A DNA stretch of 45,125 nucleotides from the NCBI GenBank assembly GCA_964350895.1, contig CAYGMG010000015.1, positions 1-45,125 of the forward strand, read 5' to 3'. Position 1 is the stretch's first letter. Each line of letters starts with the position of its first letter. Below, one piece after another: positions 15,761-23,758 of this stretch. The stretch comes from Pseudomarimonas sp964350895 (lineage in GTDB: Bacteria > Pseudomonadota > Gammaproteobacteria > Xanthomonadales > Xanthomonadaceae). The notes under the pieces are model-generated. The model saw only the letters and a program-made list of their open reading frames with translations. It made no database searches and had not been told where the DNA came from. A program made the translations under genes and the position numbers.

Positions 15761-17993
15761 ATGGCAATGTCGCGCACCGCGGGTCCAGGTCTGAAGCCGT
15801 TGGCATGGGCAGTGGTCATCGGCCTTGCCGCGCCCGTGCCGGTCTGGGCATCTGAATGCGCTGCCGGGTTCTTCGGCATCGGAACGATCTGCGACCCGGC
15901 CCCGCCAGGCTTCTACGTTCCGGTGAGCGGTGCCGAGAGCGCCACGCCTGCGGATCCCGGATTCTTCGTTGCGGTGACCGGTGCAACCGCGCAAACACCG
16001 GCGTCGGCCGGCAGTTTTGTGAGTGTATCGGCTGCATCGTCGGCGCAGCTGGCGACGCCCGGATTCTTCGTGCCAATCAGCGCGGCGACCGCGCAGACGC
16101 CTGCGCCGGCAGGTCGCTTTGTCAGCGAGTTCGGTGCCACCGCGGCCACCGATGCGCCGGTGGGGTNNNNNNNNNNNNNNNNNNNNNNNNNNNNNNNNNN
16201 NNNNNNNNNNNNNNNNNNNNNNNNNNNNNNNNNNNNNNNNNNNNNNNNNNNNNNNNNNNNNNNNNNCGGCTGCGACCGCGCAGACGCCTGCGCCGGCCGG
16301 TCGCTTTGTCAGCGAGTTCGGTGCCACCGCGGCCACCGATGCGCCGGTGGGGTTCTTCGTGCCGAGCACTGCGGCGAGTGCGGCGACGCCGGCGCCGCTG
16401 GGTCGATTCGTCAGTATCGTCGGCGCCACCACATCGAACGCAGCGCCGGTAGGTTTCTTTGTCGGGGTGACCGGCGCCAGCGCGGCAACGCCTGCCTCGC
16501 CGGGCACCTTCGTCAACATCATTGGCGCCAGCGCGGCGACCGCCGCCCAGCCTGGATTCTTTGTCGACAGCACGGCTGCGACCGCGCAGACGCCTGCGCC
16601 GGCCGGTCGCTTTGTCAGCGAGTTCGGCGCCACCGCGGCCACCGATGCGCCGGTGGGGTTCTTCGTGCCGAACACCGGCGCCAGCGCGGCAACTCCAGCG
16701 CCGGCCGGGCGTTTCGTTCCCTTCGCGGGGGCCACCGCTGCCCTCGACTGCCCGCCAGGCAGCCAGTCCTTCGGCGCGGCGCCGGCCTGCCGCGGCGATA
16801 GTCGGGTCGACCCCAGCCTTACCGGTCCTCTGCTCGGATTTGCCTCGCCCGGAGACGAGGATCGCTGGCTGGGCCGAATACCCCTGGGTCAGGCAACGCC
16901 AGTTGTGCTGTCGGTGAGCAATCCACGCCAGCTGCTCGGCTATGTCGATCCGCTGACCCGTCTGACCCTGCTATCGGTCAACGCGCCGCCGCCGTTGTCG
17001 GCGGTATCCTTCGTCGCTGGCACGATCATCGATGAAGGTGAGGCCGGCAGCGTGAGCCTCGCCGTCACCCCGGCCCGGCTCGGCTTGCTGGAAACGGACT
17101 ACAGCATCGAGACCGATGCCGATGCGCTGCTCGGACTGCCAGGGCGCAGCCTGGTCGGTCGCATTCGCGCGGAAGCCGGTGGAGTGGACCTGCAGGTGCA
17201 ATGGTTGACCCCGCTGATGCGTGCCGTATCGGGCGGCAGCAGTGGCCTGCGACTGCGCGTGCGCAATGTCGGTGATGAGCCGTCTGCAGACGTGATGGTT
17301 GATGCCAATGCCGCCAGTGATCTCGTCTGCGTCTGGTCCTTGGTCGCTAGCCGCGGTGGTGCGACCGGCAGCGGTTCGGTGGGCGGTGCGACGCTGTCTG
17401 ATCTGGTCGATCTGCCGGCCGGCGCCGAACGCGAGTACGCGGTTAGCTGTCAGCTGCCCATGGCGACCGGCGTGCGCACCCTGAGCGCGCAGCTGACCGC
17501 GCCTATACCCGATCCCTTCCCGGACAACGACAGCGCACAGGCGCAGCTCGATCTGCTGGCGGCGCCACAGCCAGGACCCTCCCAGCTGCGCTGGCGCTGG
17601 ACCAGCGAGGCGTTTGGGCAGCAGGGACGGCGCGGCAGCTGGCAGCTGCTGATCGAGGGCGAGGCCAGCAAGGGTGACGAACAGCCGTTTGATCTCAGCG
17701 TGCTGGCTCCGGCCGGACTGGACGCGGTGGAGTGGGGTTGCAGTGGAAGCGGCGTGATCTGTCCGAGCTTGCCCGCGCCTGGCGAGACCCGCCTTGTCGC
17801 TTCCGGCATCAACGCGCCGGCCCCCGGGGAGTCCTACTTGTTCTCGATCAGCGGGTTGGTCGTACAGGCGCAGGGCAGCAGCTTCGCGCTCTCCGCAGTG
17901 GCGGTCGCGCAGGATGCCGGGGGCGATGCGCGGCCGCTCGGCGAACAGCGGCTGGATGTCAGGTCCGGGCTGTTCTACGCCAGCTTCGAATAG
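15761..17993 (+). CDS. Secreted protein of 17-residue Ala-substituted GCC2/GCC3-like repeats, interrupted by an assembly gap
   Basis: ATG 15761 follows AAGGAGGA by 6 bp and opens a signal peptide ending near PVWASE. Then come 17-residue repeats of the type PGFFVxxxGATAATPAP: about six before the N-gap and about ten after it. The first unit (ECAAGFFGIGTICDP) and last unit (DCPPGSQSFGAAPACR) carry Cys; internal units have Ala instead. The remaining 380 or so residues look like extracellular beta-sandwich repeats (PDPFPDNDSAQAQL style), ending in GLFYASFE. Reading frames before and after the gap differ because the 100 Ns are not the true length. A surface protein or adhesin is likely. It begins 45 bp from the divergent radical SAM gene. 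Confidence 0.82.
16083..16800 (+). repeat. Tandem 51-bp coding repeats with near-identical long copies
   Basis: The repeat region is made of 51-bp units (17 codons). One longer block, starting CGGCTGCGACCGCGCAG, recurs almost perfectly at 16267-16364 and 16573-16670, exactly 306 bp (six units) apart, with one difference seen (GGTGCC versus GGCGCC). A third copy begins at about 16084, just before the gap. Such identity explains why the assembly broke here and suggests recent duplication or gene conversion. Confidence 0.9.
16167..16266. other. Assembly gap (100 Ns)
   Basis: Exactly 100 N characters, a conventional placeholder. It lies inside the repeat array of the secreted protein. Unit phase predicts a true length of 15 + 51n bases, and frame continuity independently requires a multiple of three; 100 satisfies neither. 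Confidence 0.97.
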
Positions 17994-18014
17994 GACTGAG
18001 GTGGAACGACAGGT

Positions 18015-18593
18015 TCAGCGTGCGGGCTCGCGGATAGCGATCGCCTGCACGCCGTTGCCGGCCAGGGTCGACTTGGCGTCGTCGAGTTCACGCAGCGAAG
18101 CGAACGGTCCGAGCATGACCCGGTGCACGGTCTGCCCGCTGGCCGCGGTGGTCGGCTCGACCCGGGCAATCAGCCCGGTAAAGGCGATGGCGGCCTTGAT
18201 CTCCTCGGCGCGGCGGGCGTCGCTGAAAGCGCCGGCCTGCAGCAGCAGGCGCTCTGCGGGTGGCGTGGGCTGGGCGGGTTCAGCCTTGGCCCGGGCGGCC
18301 AGTTCGGCGTCCGGGATCACCACTTCGCGGCCGGGCAGCACGGTGTAGAAATCGTACTTCGGCTTTTTCTCGACCGGCTGGCCCTTTTGCGCCACCGGCG
18401 GATCCGACTCCGGCGGCGTGGTCGCGGCAGGATCGGGGCGCGGCAGCAGCTTGCTGGCATCGATGCCATCGCGGACCAGAACCACGACGGCAATGCCCAA
18501 GCCCAGCAGCAGCCCGGCCAGCAGCCACACCCATCCGGGAGTCTGGCGCTGGCCGTGGCGGCGGGCCTGGGTCTTGGGACGGCGTGCAGCCAT
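18015..18593 (-). CDS. SPOR-domain (FtsN-like) cell-division protein
   Basis: The protein has 192 residues from ATG 18593, whose first base overlaps the argS stop (TAATG), implying translational coupling. A basic cytoplasmic tail (AARRPKTQARRHGQRQ) precedes one membrane helix (VWLLAGLLLGLGIAVVVLV, about residues 21-39). A Pro-rich periplasmic linker and a C-terminal SPOR domain follow (LLLQAGAFSDARRAEEIKA ... VMLGPFASLRELDDA). SPOR domains bind denuded septal peptidoglycan. The topology and the location behind argS fit FtsN-type proteins, though it is shorter than E. coli FtsN. It is convergent with the repeat-protein gene, 21 bp away. Confidence 0.87.
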   Translation of the reverse strand: MAARRPKTQARRHGQRQTPGWVWLLAGLLLGLGIAVVVLVRDGIDASKLLPRPDPAATTPPESDPPVAQKGQPVEKKPKYDFYTVLPGREVVIPDAELAARAKAEPAQPTPPAERLLLQAGAFSDARRAEEIKAAIAFTGLIARVEPTTAASGQTVHRVMLGPFASLRELDDAKSTLAGNGVQAIAIREPAR

Positions 18594-20350
18594 TACATGC
18601 TCTCCGGGGCGTTGACGCCGAGCAGCTTGAGGCCGTTGGCGATGACTTGGCGCACGCCGACGCACAGGCCGAGCCGGGCATTGCGCAGCTCTTCCTCGGG
18701 TACCAGGATCGGCAGCGCGTTGTAGTACGAGTGGAAGCTGCCGGCCAGCTCACGCAGGTAGTTGGCGAGGATTTGCGGGCCGCGCTGGTCGGCGGCGGCC
18801 TCGATGACCTCGGGGAAACGCATCAGCTCGTCGAGCAGGTCCAGTTCCTGCGGCTCGGTCAGGCGCGCGCGCGCCGCGTCCGAGGCGGTGCGGTTGTACG
18901 ACCAGTGCTTCTCCGCCAGCTGGCGGAACAGCGCATGGATGCGCGCATGGGCGTACTGGATGTAGTAGACCGGGTTGTCGTTGGAATGGCTCTTGGCCAG
19001 CTCCAGATCGAAGTCCAGGTGCTGATCGTTGCTGCGCATCACGTAGAAGAAGCGCGCGGCATCCGAGCCGACCTCCTCGCGCAGTTCGCGGAGGGTGACG
19101 AAGCTGCCGGCCCGGGTCGACATCTGCACCCGCTCGGCGCCGCGGAACAGGATGGCGAACTGCACCAGGCGGATCTCGATCTTCTCGGGATCGAGTCCGA
19201 GCCCCTGGGCGGCCGCCTTGAGCCTGGCGATGTAGCCGTGGTGGTCGGCGCCGAAGATGTAGATCGCGCGCTCGAAACCGCGCTCGAACTTGGACAGCAG
19301 ATAGCCAAGATCGGAGGCGAAATAGGTGGTGACCCCGTTCTCGCGGCGCACCACGCGGTCCTTGTCGTCGCCGAACTCGGTGGCGCGGAACCACAGGGCG
19401 CCGTCCTGTTCGAACAGGTGACCCTTGCTCTGCAGGGTGTCGATGGCGCGGTCGACATAGCCGTCCACCATCAGCGAGCGCTCGGAGAAGAAGTTGTCGT
19501 GATTCACGCCAAAGCCGGCGAGATCATCACGGATGTCCGCAAGGCACCAACTCAGCCCGGCCTCGAACACCTTGCAGTAGCCCTCGCCCAGCAGTTTCTT
19601 GGCGCGCGCCACCAGGCCGTCGACGTGGGCTTCCTTGTCACCGCCCTCGGACTCATCCGCCGGCAGGCCTTCGGTGATCTCGAAGGCGCCATGACGCAGC
19701 GCATCGCCCTCCTTGGCGCGCAGCGAGCGGGCGATCTCGACCACGTACTCGCCCTTGTAGCCGTTGTCCGGGAAGCGCACGTTGACCCCGCCCAGCTCGT
19801 GGTAGCGCAGCCAGATGCTGACCGCCAGGATGTCCATCTGCCGGCCGGCATCGTTGACGTAATACTCGCGCTGCACCTTGTGCCCGGCGGCCTCAAGCAG
19901 GGCGGCAACCGACGCCCCGTAGGCGGCGCCGCGGCCGTGGCCTACGTGCAGGGGCCCGTTGGGATTGGCCGAGACGAACTCCACGGTGACCTGCTCGCGG
20001 CTGTCCTTCTCGGCGAAGCCATAGCGCTCGCCGAGCTCGCCGACCCGGCGCAGGATGCCCAGCTTGCAGCTGGCATTGAGGGTGAAATTGATGAAGCCCG
20101 GCCCGGCGATCTCTACCTTGGCGACGTGCTGCGCCTTGGGCAGGGTGCCGACGATCATCTCGGCCAGCTCGCGCGGCTTGCGTCCGGTGGGCTTGGCCAG
20201 CAGCAAGGCGACGTTGCAGGCGTAGTCACCGTGCTCGCGTGAGCGCGCGCGCTCGATGACGAACTCAGGTTCGCTATCGAAGGCGAGGCTTTCGGCGCGG
20301 CGCAGGTCGAGCAGAGCCTGCAGCACCAGTTCACGCAGATGGTCTTTCAC
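18593..20350 (-). CDS. argS: Arginyl-tRNA synthetase
   Basis: This class I synthetase charges tRNA-Arg in the cytoplasm. The 585 residues match the family length. The N-terminal tRNA-recognition domain precedes the HIGH-type motif in NPNGPLHVGHGRGAAYG (about residues 130-146). The Rossmann core includes YASDLGYLLSKFERG-like sequence (read here as YFASDLGYLLSKFERG), followed by GADHHGYIARLKAA. In place of KMSKS is RVQMSTRAGSFVTL, the usual divergent form in ArgS. The anticodon-binding helical domain ends in KLLGVNAPESM. It is followed without a gap by the SPOR gene and is divergent from the TonB2-like locus across a 168-bp region. Confidence 0.97.
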   Translation of the reverse strand: MKDHLRELVLQALLDLRRAESLAFDSEPEFVIERARSREHGDYACNVALLLAKPTGRKPRELAEMIVGTLPKAQHVAKVEIAGPGFINFTLNASCKLGILRRVGELGERYGFAEKDSREQVTVEFVSANPNGPLHVGHGRGAAYGASVAALLEAAGHKVQREYYVNDAGRQMDILAVSIWLRYHELGGVNVRFPDNGYKGEYVVEIARSLRAKEGDALRHGAFEITEGLPADESEGGDKEAHVDGLVARAKKLLGEGYCKVFEAGLSWCLADIRDDLAGFGVNHDNFFSERSLMVDGYVDRAIDTLQSKGHLFEQDGALWFRATEFGDDKDRVVRRENGVTTYFASDLGYLLSKFERGFERAIYIFGADHHGYIARLKAAAQGLGLDPEKIEIRLVQFAILFRGAERVQMSTRAGSFVTLRELREEVGSDAARFFYVMRSNDQHLDFDLELAKSHSNDNPVYYIQYAHARIHALFRQLAEKHWSYNRTASDAARARLTEPQELDLLDELMRFPEVIEAAADQRGPQILANYLRELAGSFHSYYNALPILVPEEELRNARLGLCVGVRQVIANGLKLLGVNAPESM

Positions 20351-20422
20351 GGTGGCGGTGATCCGGTTTCAGAGCCGCCCATTGTAGCGCGGGCCAGCCC
20401 GGCAAGCCTTGCTGGCGCCCTT

Positions 20423-20467
20423 CTGGCGGTCTGCTGTCATCGAACGGAAAGATATCCGCAATAACCT
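20423..20467 (+). promoter_or_regulatory. Candidate Pho-box-like promoter of the TonB2-like operon
   Basis: Heptamers CTGGCGG (20423-20429), CTGTCAT (20434-20440) and CGGAAAG (20445-20451) are spaced 11 bp apart, the periodicity of PhoB-binding direct repeats. Only the middle one is a perfect CTGTCAT half-site. A weak TAACCT -10 candidate lies 10 bp after the last heptamer (20462-20467), at the expected distance. The core CTGTCATCGA recurs before the beta-helix gene. Regulation by PhoB is an inference from these matches. Confidence 0.4.
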
Positions 20468-20518
20468 TTGCAGCCTCGGAATCCGGATACCCGGGTTCAT
20501 CGCATGGTTGGAGTCGTC

Positions 20519-21298
20519 ATGGGCCGTATGTCCCGGATCCCGCACTTTGCGGCATCCCTCATTCTCGCAAGCCTGTCTGCCACGCTCAGCGCCCAGGCGC
20601 TGGCCCAGCAGCCACTCTCCGAGCGCCTGATCAGCCTGCGCGGGGAAGTCGAGCAGCTCAACAGCGAGCTGGAACTGCTGCGCGAGGAGCAGCGTACCGT
20701 GCTCGCCGGGCTCAACGCCCAGCGCGCCGAGTTGCGCGCCAGCGTCGATCGCCAGCAGCTGGTGGCCCGCGACGCCGAAGCCAAGCGCGACGCTGCTCTG
20801 GCTGACGCCGCGAGCCGAGGCACTGACGGCGATGCGCTCACGCCGATCCTGCACTCGGCAATCGAGCAGATCGCCAACCAGGTTCGCGGCGGCCTGCCGT
20901 TCAAGGTCGAAGAGCGGCTGGCCGCGCTTGCCGAGCTGCGCACCCAGATCAACAATGGCTCGATGCCGCCGGCGCGTGCCGCCAACCGGCTCTGGGCCTT
21001 CTACGAGGACGAGCTGCGGCTCACCCGTGAGACCGGCCTGCACAACCAGACCATCGAGGTCGGCGGCGAGCGCTTGCTGGCCGAGGTGGTCAAGGTCGGC
21101 AGCATGGCGCTGTACTTCCGCACCCCGGACGGGCGCTTCGGCCAGGCCCTGCGCGCCGGCCAGGGCTGGCAGTTCGTGCTCGCCGAGAGCCCCGACGCCC
21201 AGCGGCAGATCGCCGAGCTGTTCGATGCCCAGCGCAAGCAGATCAAGCAGGGCCTGTTCACCCTGCCGGTGCTGGCGGCCAACGGAGGTGCCCGATGA
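20519..21298 (+). CDS. DUF3450-like periplasmic coiled-coil protein
   Basis: The product is 259 residues from ATG 20519, preceded by TTGGAG at 5 bp; ATGs at 20504 and 20528 are alternatives. A signal peptide (ending near AQALAQQP) leads into a long heptad-rich helix (LISLRGEVEQLNSELELLRE to about residue 90). A compact C-terminal domain follows (LWAFYEDELRLTRETGLHNQ ... SMALYFRTPDGRFG). DUF3450-type proteins occur immediately upstream of ttpC-exbB-exbD-tonB clusters, for example the Vibrio TonB2 system. Its stop overlaps the next ATG (ATGA), so it is the first gene of the operon. Its biochemical role is unknown; a periplasmic partner of TtpC is likely. Confidence 0.88.
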   Translation: MGRMSRIPHFAASLILASLSATLSAQALAQQPLSERLISLRGEVEQLNSELELLREEQRTVLAGLNAQRAELRASVDRQQLVARDAEAKRDAALADAASRGTDGDALTPILHSAIEQIANQVRGGLPFKVEERLAALAELRTQINNGSMPPARAANRLWAFYEDELRLTRETGLHNQTIEVGGERLLAEVVKVGSMALYFRTPDGRFGQALRAGQGWQFVLAESPDAQRQIAELFDAQRKQIKQGLFTLPVLAANGGAR

Positions 21299-22686
21299 GC
21301 GCCCGCGCCGCCCTGCTCCTGGCCGCCCTGCTGGCCGCGCCGGCCTTTGCCCAGGAATCGCCGCCGGCCGCAGCGCCGGCGCCGGCCAGCGTCGAGCCGA
21401 CGACGCCGGCGGTCTCGATCGAGGATGCCTACAAGAAGGAGTTCGCCTTCCTCGACGCCCAGCGCCGCGAGCTGGAAGCGCGCATCGCCCAGATCCGCCG
21501 CGAGTTCGAGGCCGACCGTGCCCGCCTTGATGGCGAGGTGGCCGCGCTGGAAAGCGCCGTGCTGGCCGCCCAGTCGCGCGCCGAACAGATGCAGGACGAG
21601 CTGCTGCAGGCCGAGCAGCAGGGCCAGGTCAGCGTCGACAACCAGGACCTGATCTCGGCAACGCTGGAGCAGGCCAAGTCCACCTTGGGCAGCCTGGGCG
21701 TCGAGGGCCTTGGCAGCGATGAGTTCGTCGGCCAGCCCGACATCAACAAGCTGCAGACCGTGTTTGCCCAGGCCGACCGCCAGCTGGCCGCCCTGCAGAG
21801 CCTGCGCCGCGAGCCGGGCAGCTTCTATCTGGCCGATGGCAGCGAGGTGCAGGGCACCCTGATCCGCTTCGGCAATATCGCGACCTTCGGCGTCAGCGAG
21901 GCCGGCAGCGGCGCCTTGGCCCCGGCCGGCGGCGGCCGCTTCCGGCTGTGGAACGCCGACACCGCCGAGGTCGCCAAGGCTCTTGCCAACAACCAGCCGC
22001 TGCCGGCGATCACCGCCTTCGTCTACGACAACCCGAATGTCGCGGTGTCCGAGCCGGAGGCCAAGACCGTCATGGGCGAAGTGCAGAAGGGTGGAGTGAT
22101 CGGCTACGTGATCCTGGCGCTGGGCGCGGTTGCCCTGCTCCTGGTCGCCCTGCGTGCAGCTTTCCTGCACAACGCCGGCGCCTCGATCGGCAACATCCTC
22201 GACGCCGTAACCCCGGCGGTGAAGGCGCGCAAGCCGGACGAGGCGATCAGCGCGGCCAAGCGCTTCAAGGGCTCGGCAGCGCGGGTGGTCACCGCGGCGC
22301 TGCGCAATGTCGACCGCGAGCGCGAGCATCTGGAGGACATCGTCTCCGAGTCGATCCTCCACGAGTCGACTCGGCTCAATCGCTTCGGCAGCGTAATCAC
22401 CATGATCGCCGCCGTGGCCCCGCTGCTCGGCCTGCTCGGCACGGTCACCGGCATGATCCAGACCTTCGACGTGATCACTGAGTTCGGCACCTCGGATCCC
22501 AAGCTGCTTTCCGGCGGCATCGCCACGGCCCTGGTCACCACCGAACTGGGCCTGATCGTCGCCATCCCCTGCCTGCTGCTCGGCAACCTGCTGGGCGGCT
22601 GGGCGGATCGGATCAAGGACGACATGGAGAAGGCCGCGCTGCGCACCATCAATCTCTACAAGGACGTTCGCGGCGTCGCCGCCTGA
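21295..22686 (+). CDS. TtpC-like MotA/TolQ/ExbB proton-channel protein with periplasmic coiled coil
   Basis: The protein has 463 residues: signal peptide (cleaved near FAQES), Pro/Ala linker, coiled coil (about 42-125, FLDAQRRELEARIAQIRREF), a periplasmic domain, a membrane helix at about 268-288 (VIGYVILALGAVALLLVAL), and a MotA/TolQ/ExbB domain. That domain contains ITMIAAVAPLLGLLGTVTGM and GGIATALVTTELGLIVAIP. This architecture is that of TtpC, the extra subunit of Vibrio-type TonB2 systems, as opposed to short ExbB. It starts inside the DUF3450 stop codon and precedes a second, canonical ExbB. It probably links proton flow to the dedicated TonB. Confidence 0.9.
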   Translation: MSARAALLLAALLAAPAFAQESPPAAAPAPASVEPTTPAVSIEDAYKKEFAFLDAQRRELEARIAQIRREFEADRARLDGEVAALESAVLAAQSRAEQMQDELLQAEQQGQVSVDNQDLISATLEQAKSTLGSLGVEGLGSDEFVGQPDINKLQTVFAQADRQLAALQSLRREPGSFYLADGSEVQGTLIRFGNIATFGVSEAGSGALAPAGGGRFRLWNADTAEVAKALANNQPLPAITAFVYDNPNVAVSEPEAKTVMGEVQKGGVIGYVILALGAVALLLVALRAAFLHNAGASIGNILDAVTPAVKARKPDEAISAAKRFKGSAARVVTAALRNVDREREHLEDIVSESILHESTRLNRFGSVITMIAAVAPLLGLLGTVTGMIQTFDVITEFGTSDPKLLSGGIATALVTTELGLIVAIPCLLLGNLLGGWADRIKDDMEKAALRTINLYKDVRGVAA

Positions 22687-22711
22687 ACGACATGTTGAGA
22701 AGCGAGCAGCC

Positions 22712-23338
22712 ATGAGCAGCCCTCTGACCCATCCCGGCGGTCTGTACGACCAGGTCGGCGCCTACTTGGCCAGCGGCGGCTATGTCATGCCGCCCCTGGT
22801 CGTGGTAACCCTGGTGCTGTGGTACGCCCTTGGCGCGCGCTGGGTCCTGCTGCAGCGCGGCAGCCAGAAGAACGTGCGGGTCCTGCTGCGCAAGTACGGC
22901 CAGGGACGCGGCAAGGCACCGGACGGCATCATCGATCAGGCGATCCTGCATGGCCTGGCCCTGCGTGACCAGGGTCGAGAAACCCTGCGCCGCTATCTCG
23001 ACGACGCCTTCGCCGGTTTCGAGCGCGACATCCGCCGCTACGCCACCACGGTGACCACCATGGTCGCCATCGCCCCGCTGCTCGGCCTGCTCGGCACCGT
23101 GGCCGGAATGATCGAGACCTTTGATTCGCTTGGCGACATGAGCCTTTTCTCGCAGTCCGGCGGCATCGCCGGAGGCATCGCCACCGCCCTGTTCACCACC
23201 CAGATGGGCCTGGTGGTCGCGGTGCCGGGGGTGATCTGCAAGTCGCTGCTCGATCGCCGCCAGCAGCAGATCGAGATGGACCTGGCGCAGATCAAGGATC
23301 TGCTGACCAGCAATTCGCAACCGGATCAGGACCACTAA
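22712..23338 (+). CDS. exbB: ExbB/TolQ-family proton channel subunit
   Basis: The 208-residue inner-membrane protein has helices at about 26-45 (MPPLVVVTLVLWYALGARW), 115-135 and 150-175. The last two hold VAIAPLLGLLGTVAGMIETF and GGIATALFTTQMGLVVAVPG, the conserved channel helices of ExbB/TolQ. It forms the pentameric ring around ExbD helices that converts proton motive force into TonB motion. It lies 25 bp after the TtpC-like gene and 3 bp before exbD. Two MotA/TolQ/ExbB-type subunits in one operon is the hallmark of TonB2-type systems. Confidence 0.93.
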   Translation: MSSPLTHPGGLYDQVGAYLASGGYVMPPLVVVTLVLWYALGARWVLLQRGSQKNVRVLLRKYGQGRGKAPDGIIDQAILHGLALRDQGRETLRRYLDDAFAGFERDIRRYATTVTTMVAIAPLLGLLGTVAGMIETFDSLGDMSLFSQSGGIAGGIATALFTTQMGLVVAVPGVICKSLLDRRQQQIEMDLAQIKDLLTSNSQPDQDH

Positions 23339-23341
23339 GCC

Positions 23342-23755
23342 ATGCTCCGCCGCCGCCCGCGTGCCCCCAACGAGGCCAGCGTCGATCTCACCCCGATGAT
23401 CGACATGACCTTCATCCTGCTGATTTTCTTCATGGTCTCGACGACCTTCGTCAAGGACATGAAGATCGACCTCAACCGCCCTGGCGCGCAGAGCCAGAGC
23501 GTGGCTTCGACCAAGGCGGTGCGCCTGTACATCGACCGCCAGGGCGAGACCTATCTTGATGGCGAGCCGATCCGCAGCTGGGTGATCCAGAGCCGGGTCC
23601 GCGACCTGCTCTCCGGGATGACCCAGAAGTCGGTGCTGGTGGTGACCGATGCCAACGTGCCCTCGCAGAAGCTCATCGATGTGGTCGACGCCGCCCGCCT
23701 GGCCGGCGCCGAGGATGTGGGCGTTGCCACGGTCGCCGAAGCCGGGGAAGGCTGA
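23342..23755 (+). CDS. exbD: ExbD/TolR-family proton channel subunit
   Basis: The protein has 137 residues with a short cytoplasmic N-terminus and one membrane helix (VDLTPMIDMTFILLIFFMV) containing the conserved proton-carrying Asp. A periplasmic domain follows (VRLYIDRQGETYLDGEPI ... VLVVTDANVPSQKLIDVVDA). It works with ExbB and TonB. Three base pairs separate it from both exbB and tonB, so the four genes are translated from one message. Confidence 0.95.
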   Translation: MLRRRPRAPNEASVDLTPMIDMTFILLIFFMVSTTFVKDMKIDLNRPGAQSQSVASTKAVRLYIDRQGETYLDGEPIRSWVIQSRVRDLLSGMTQKSVLVVTDANVPSQKLIDVVDAARLAGAEDVGVATVAEAGEG

Positions 23756-23758
23756 GCC

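Noticed and set aside
16083..16800. Possible CRISPR-like or minisatellite array
   Set aside because: The 51-bp units have no unique spacers, keep one reading frame and encode a regular 17-residue protein repeat.
15497..16801. Apparent frameshift in the repeat gene
   Set aside because: The frame changes only across the 100-N gap, whose length is arbitrary, so no real mutation is shown.
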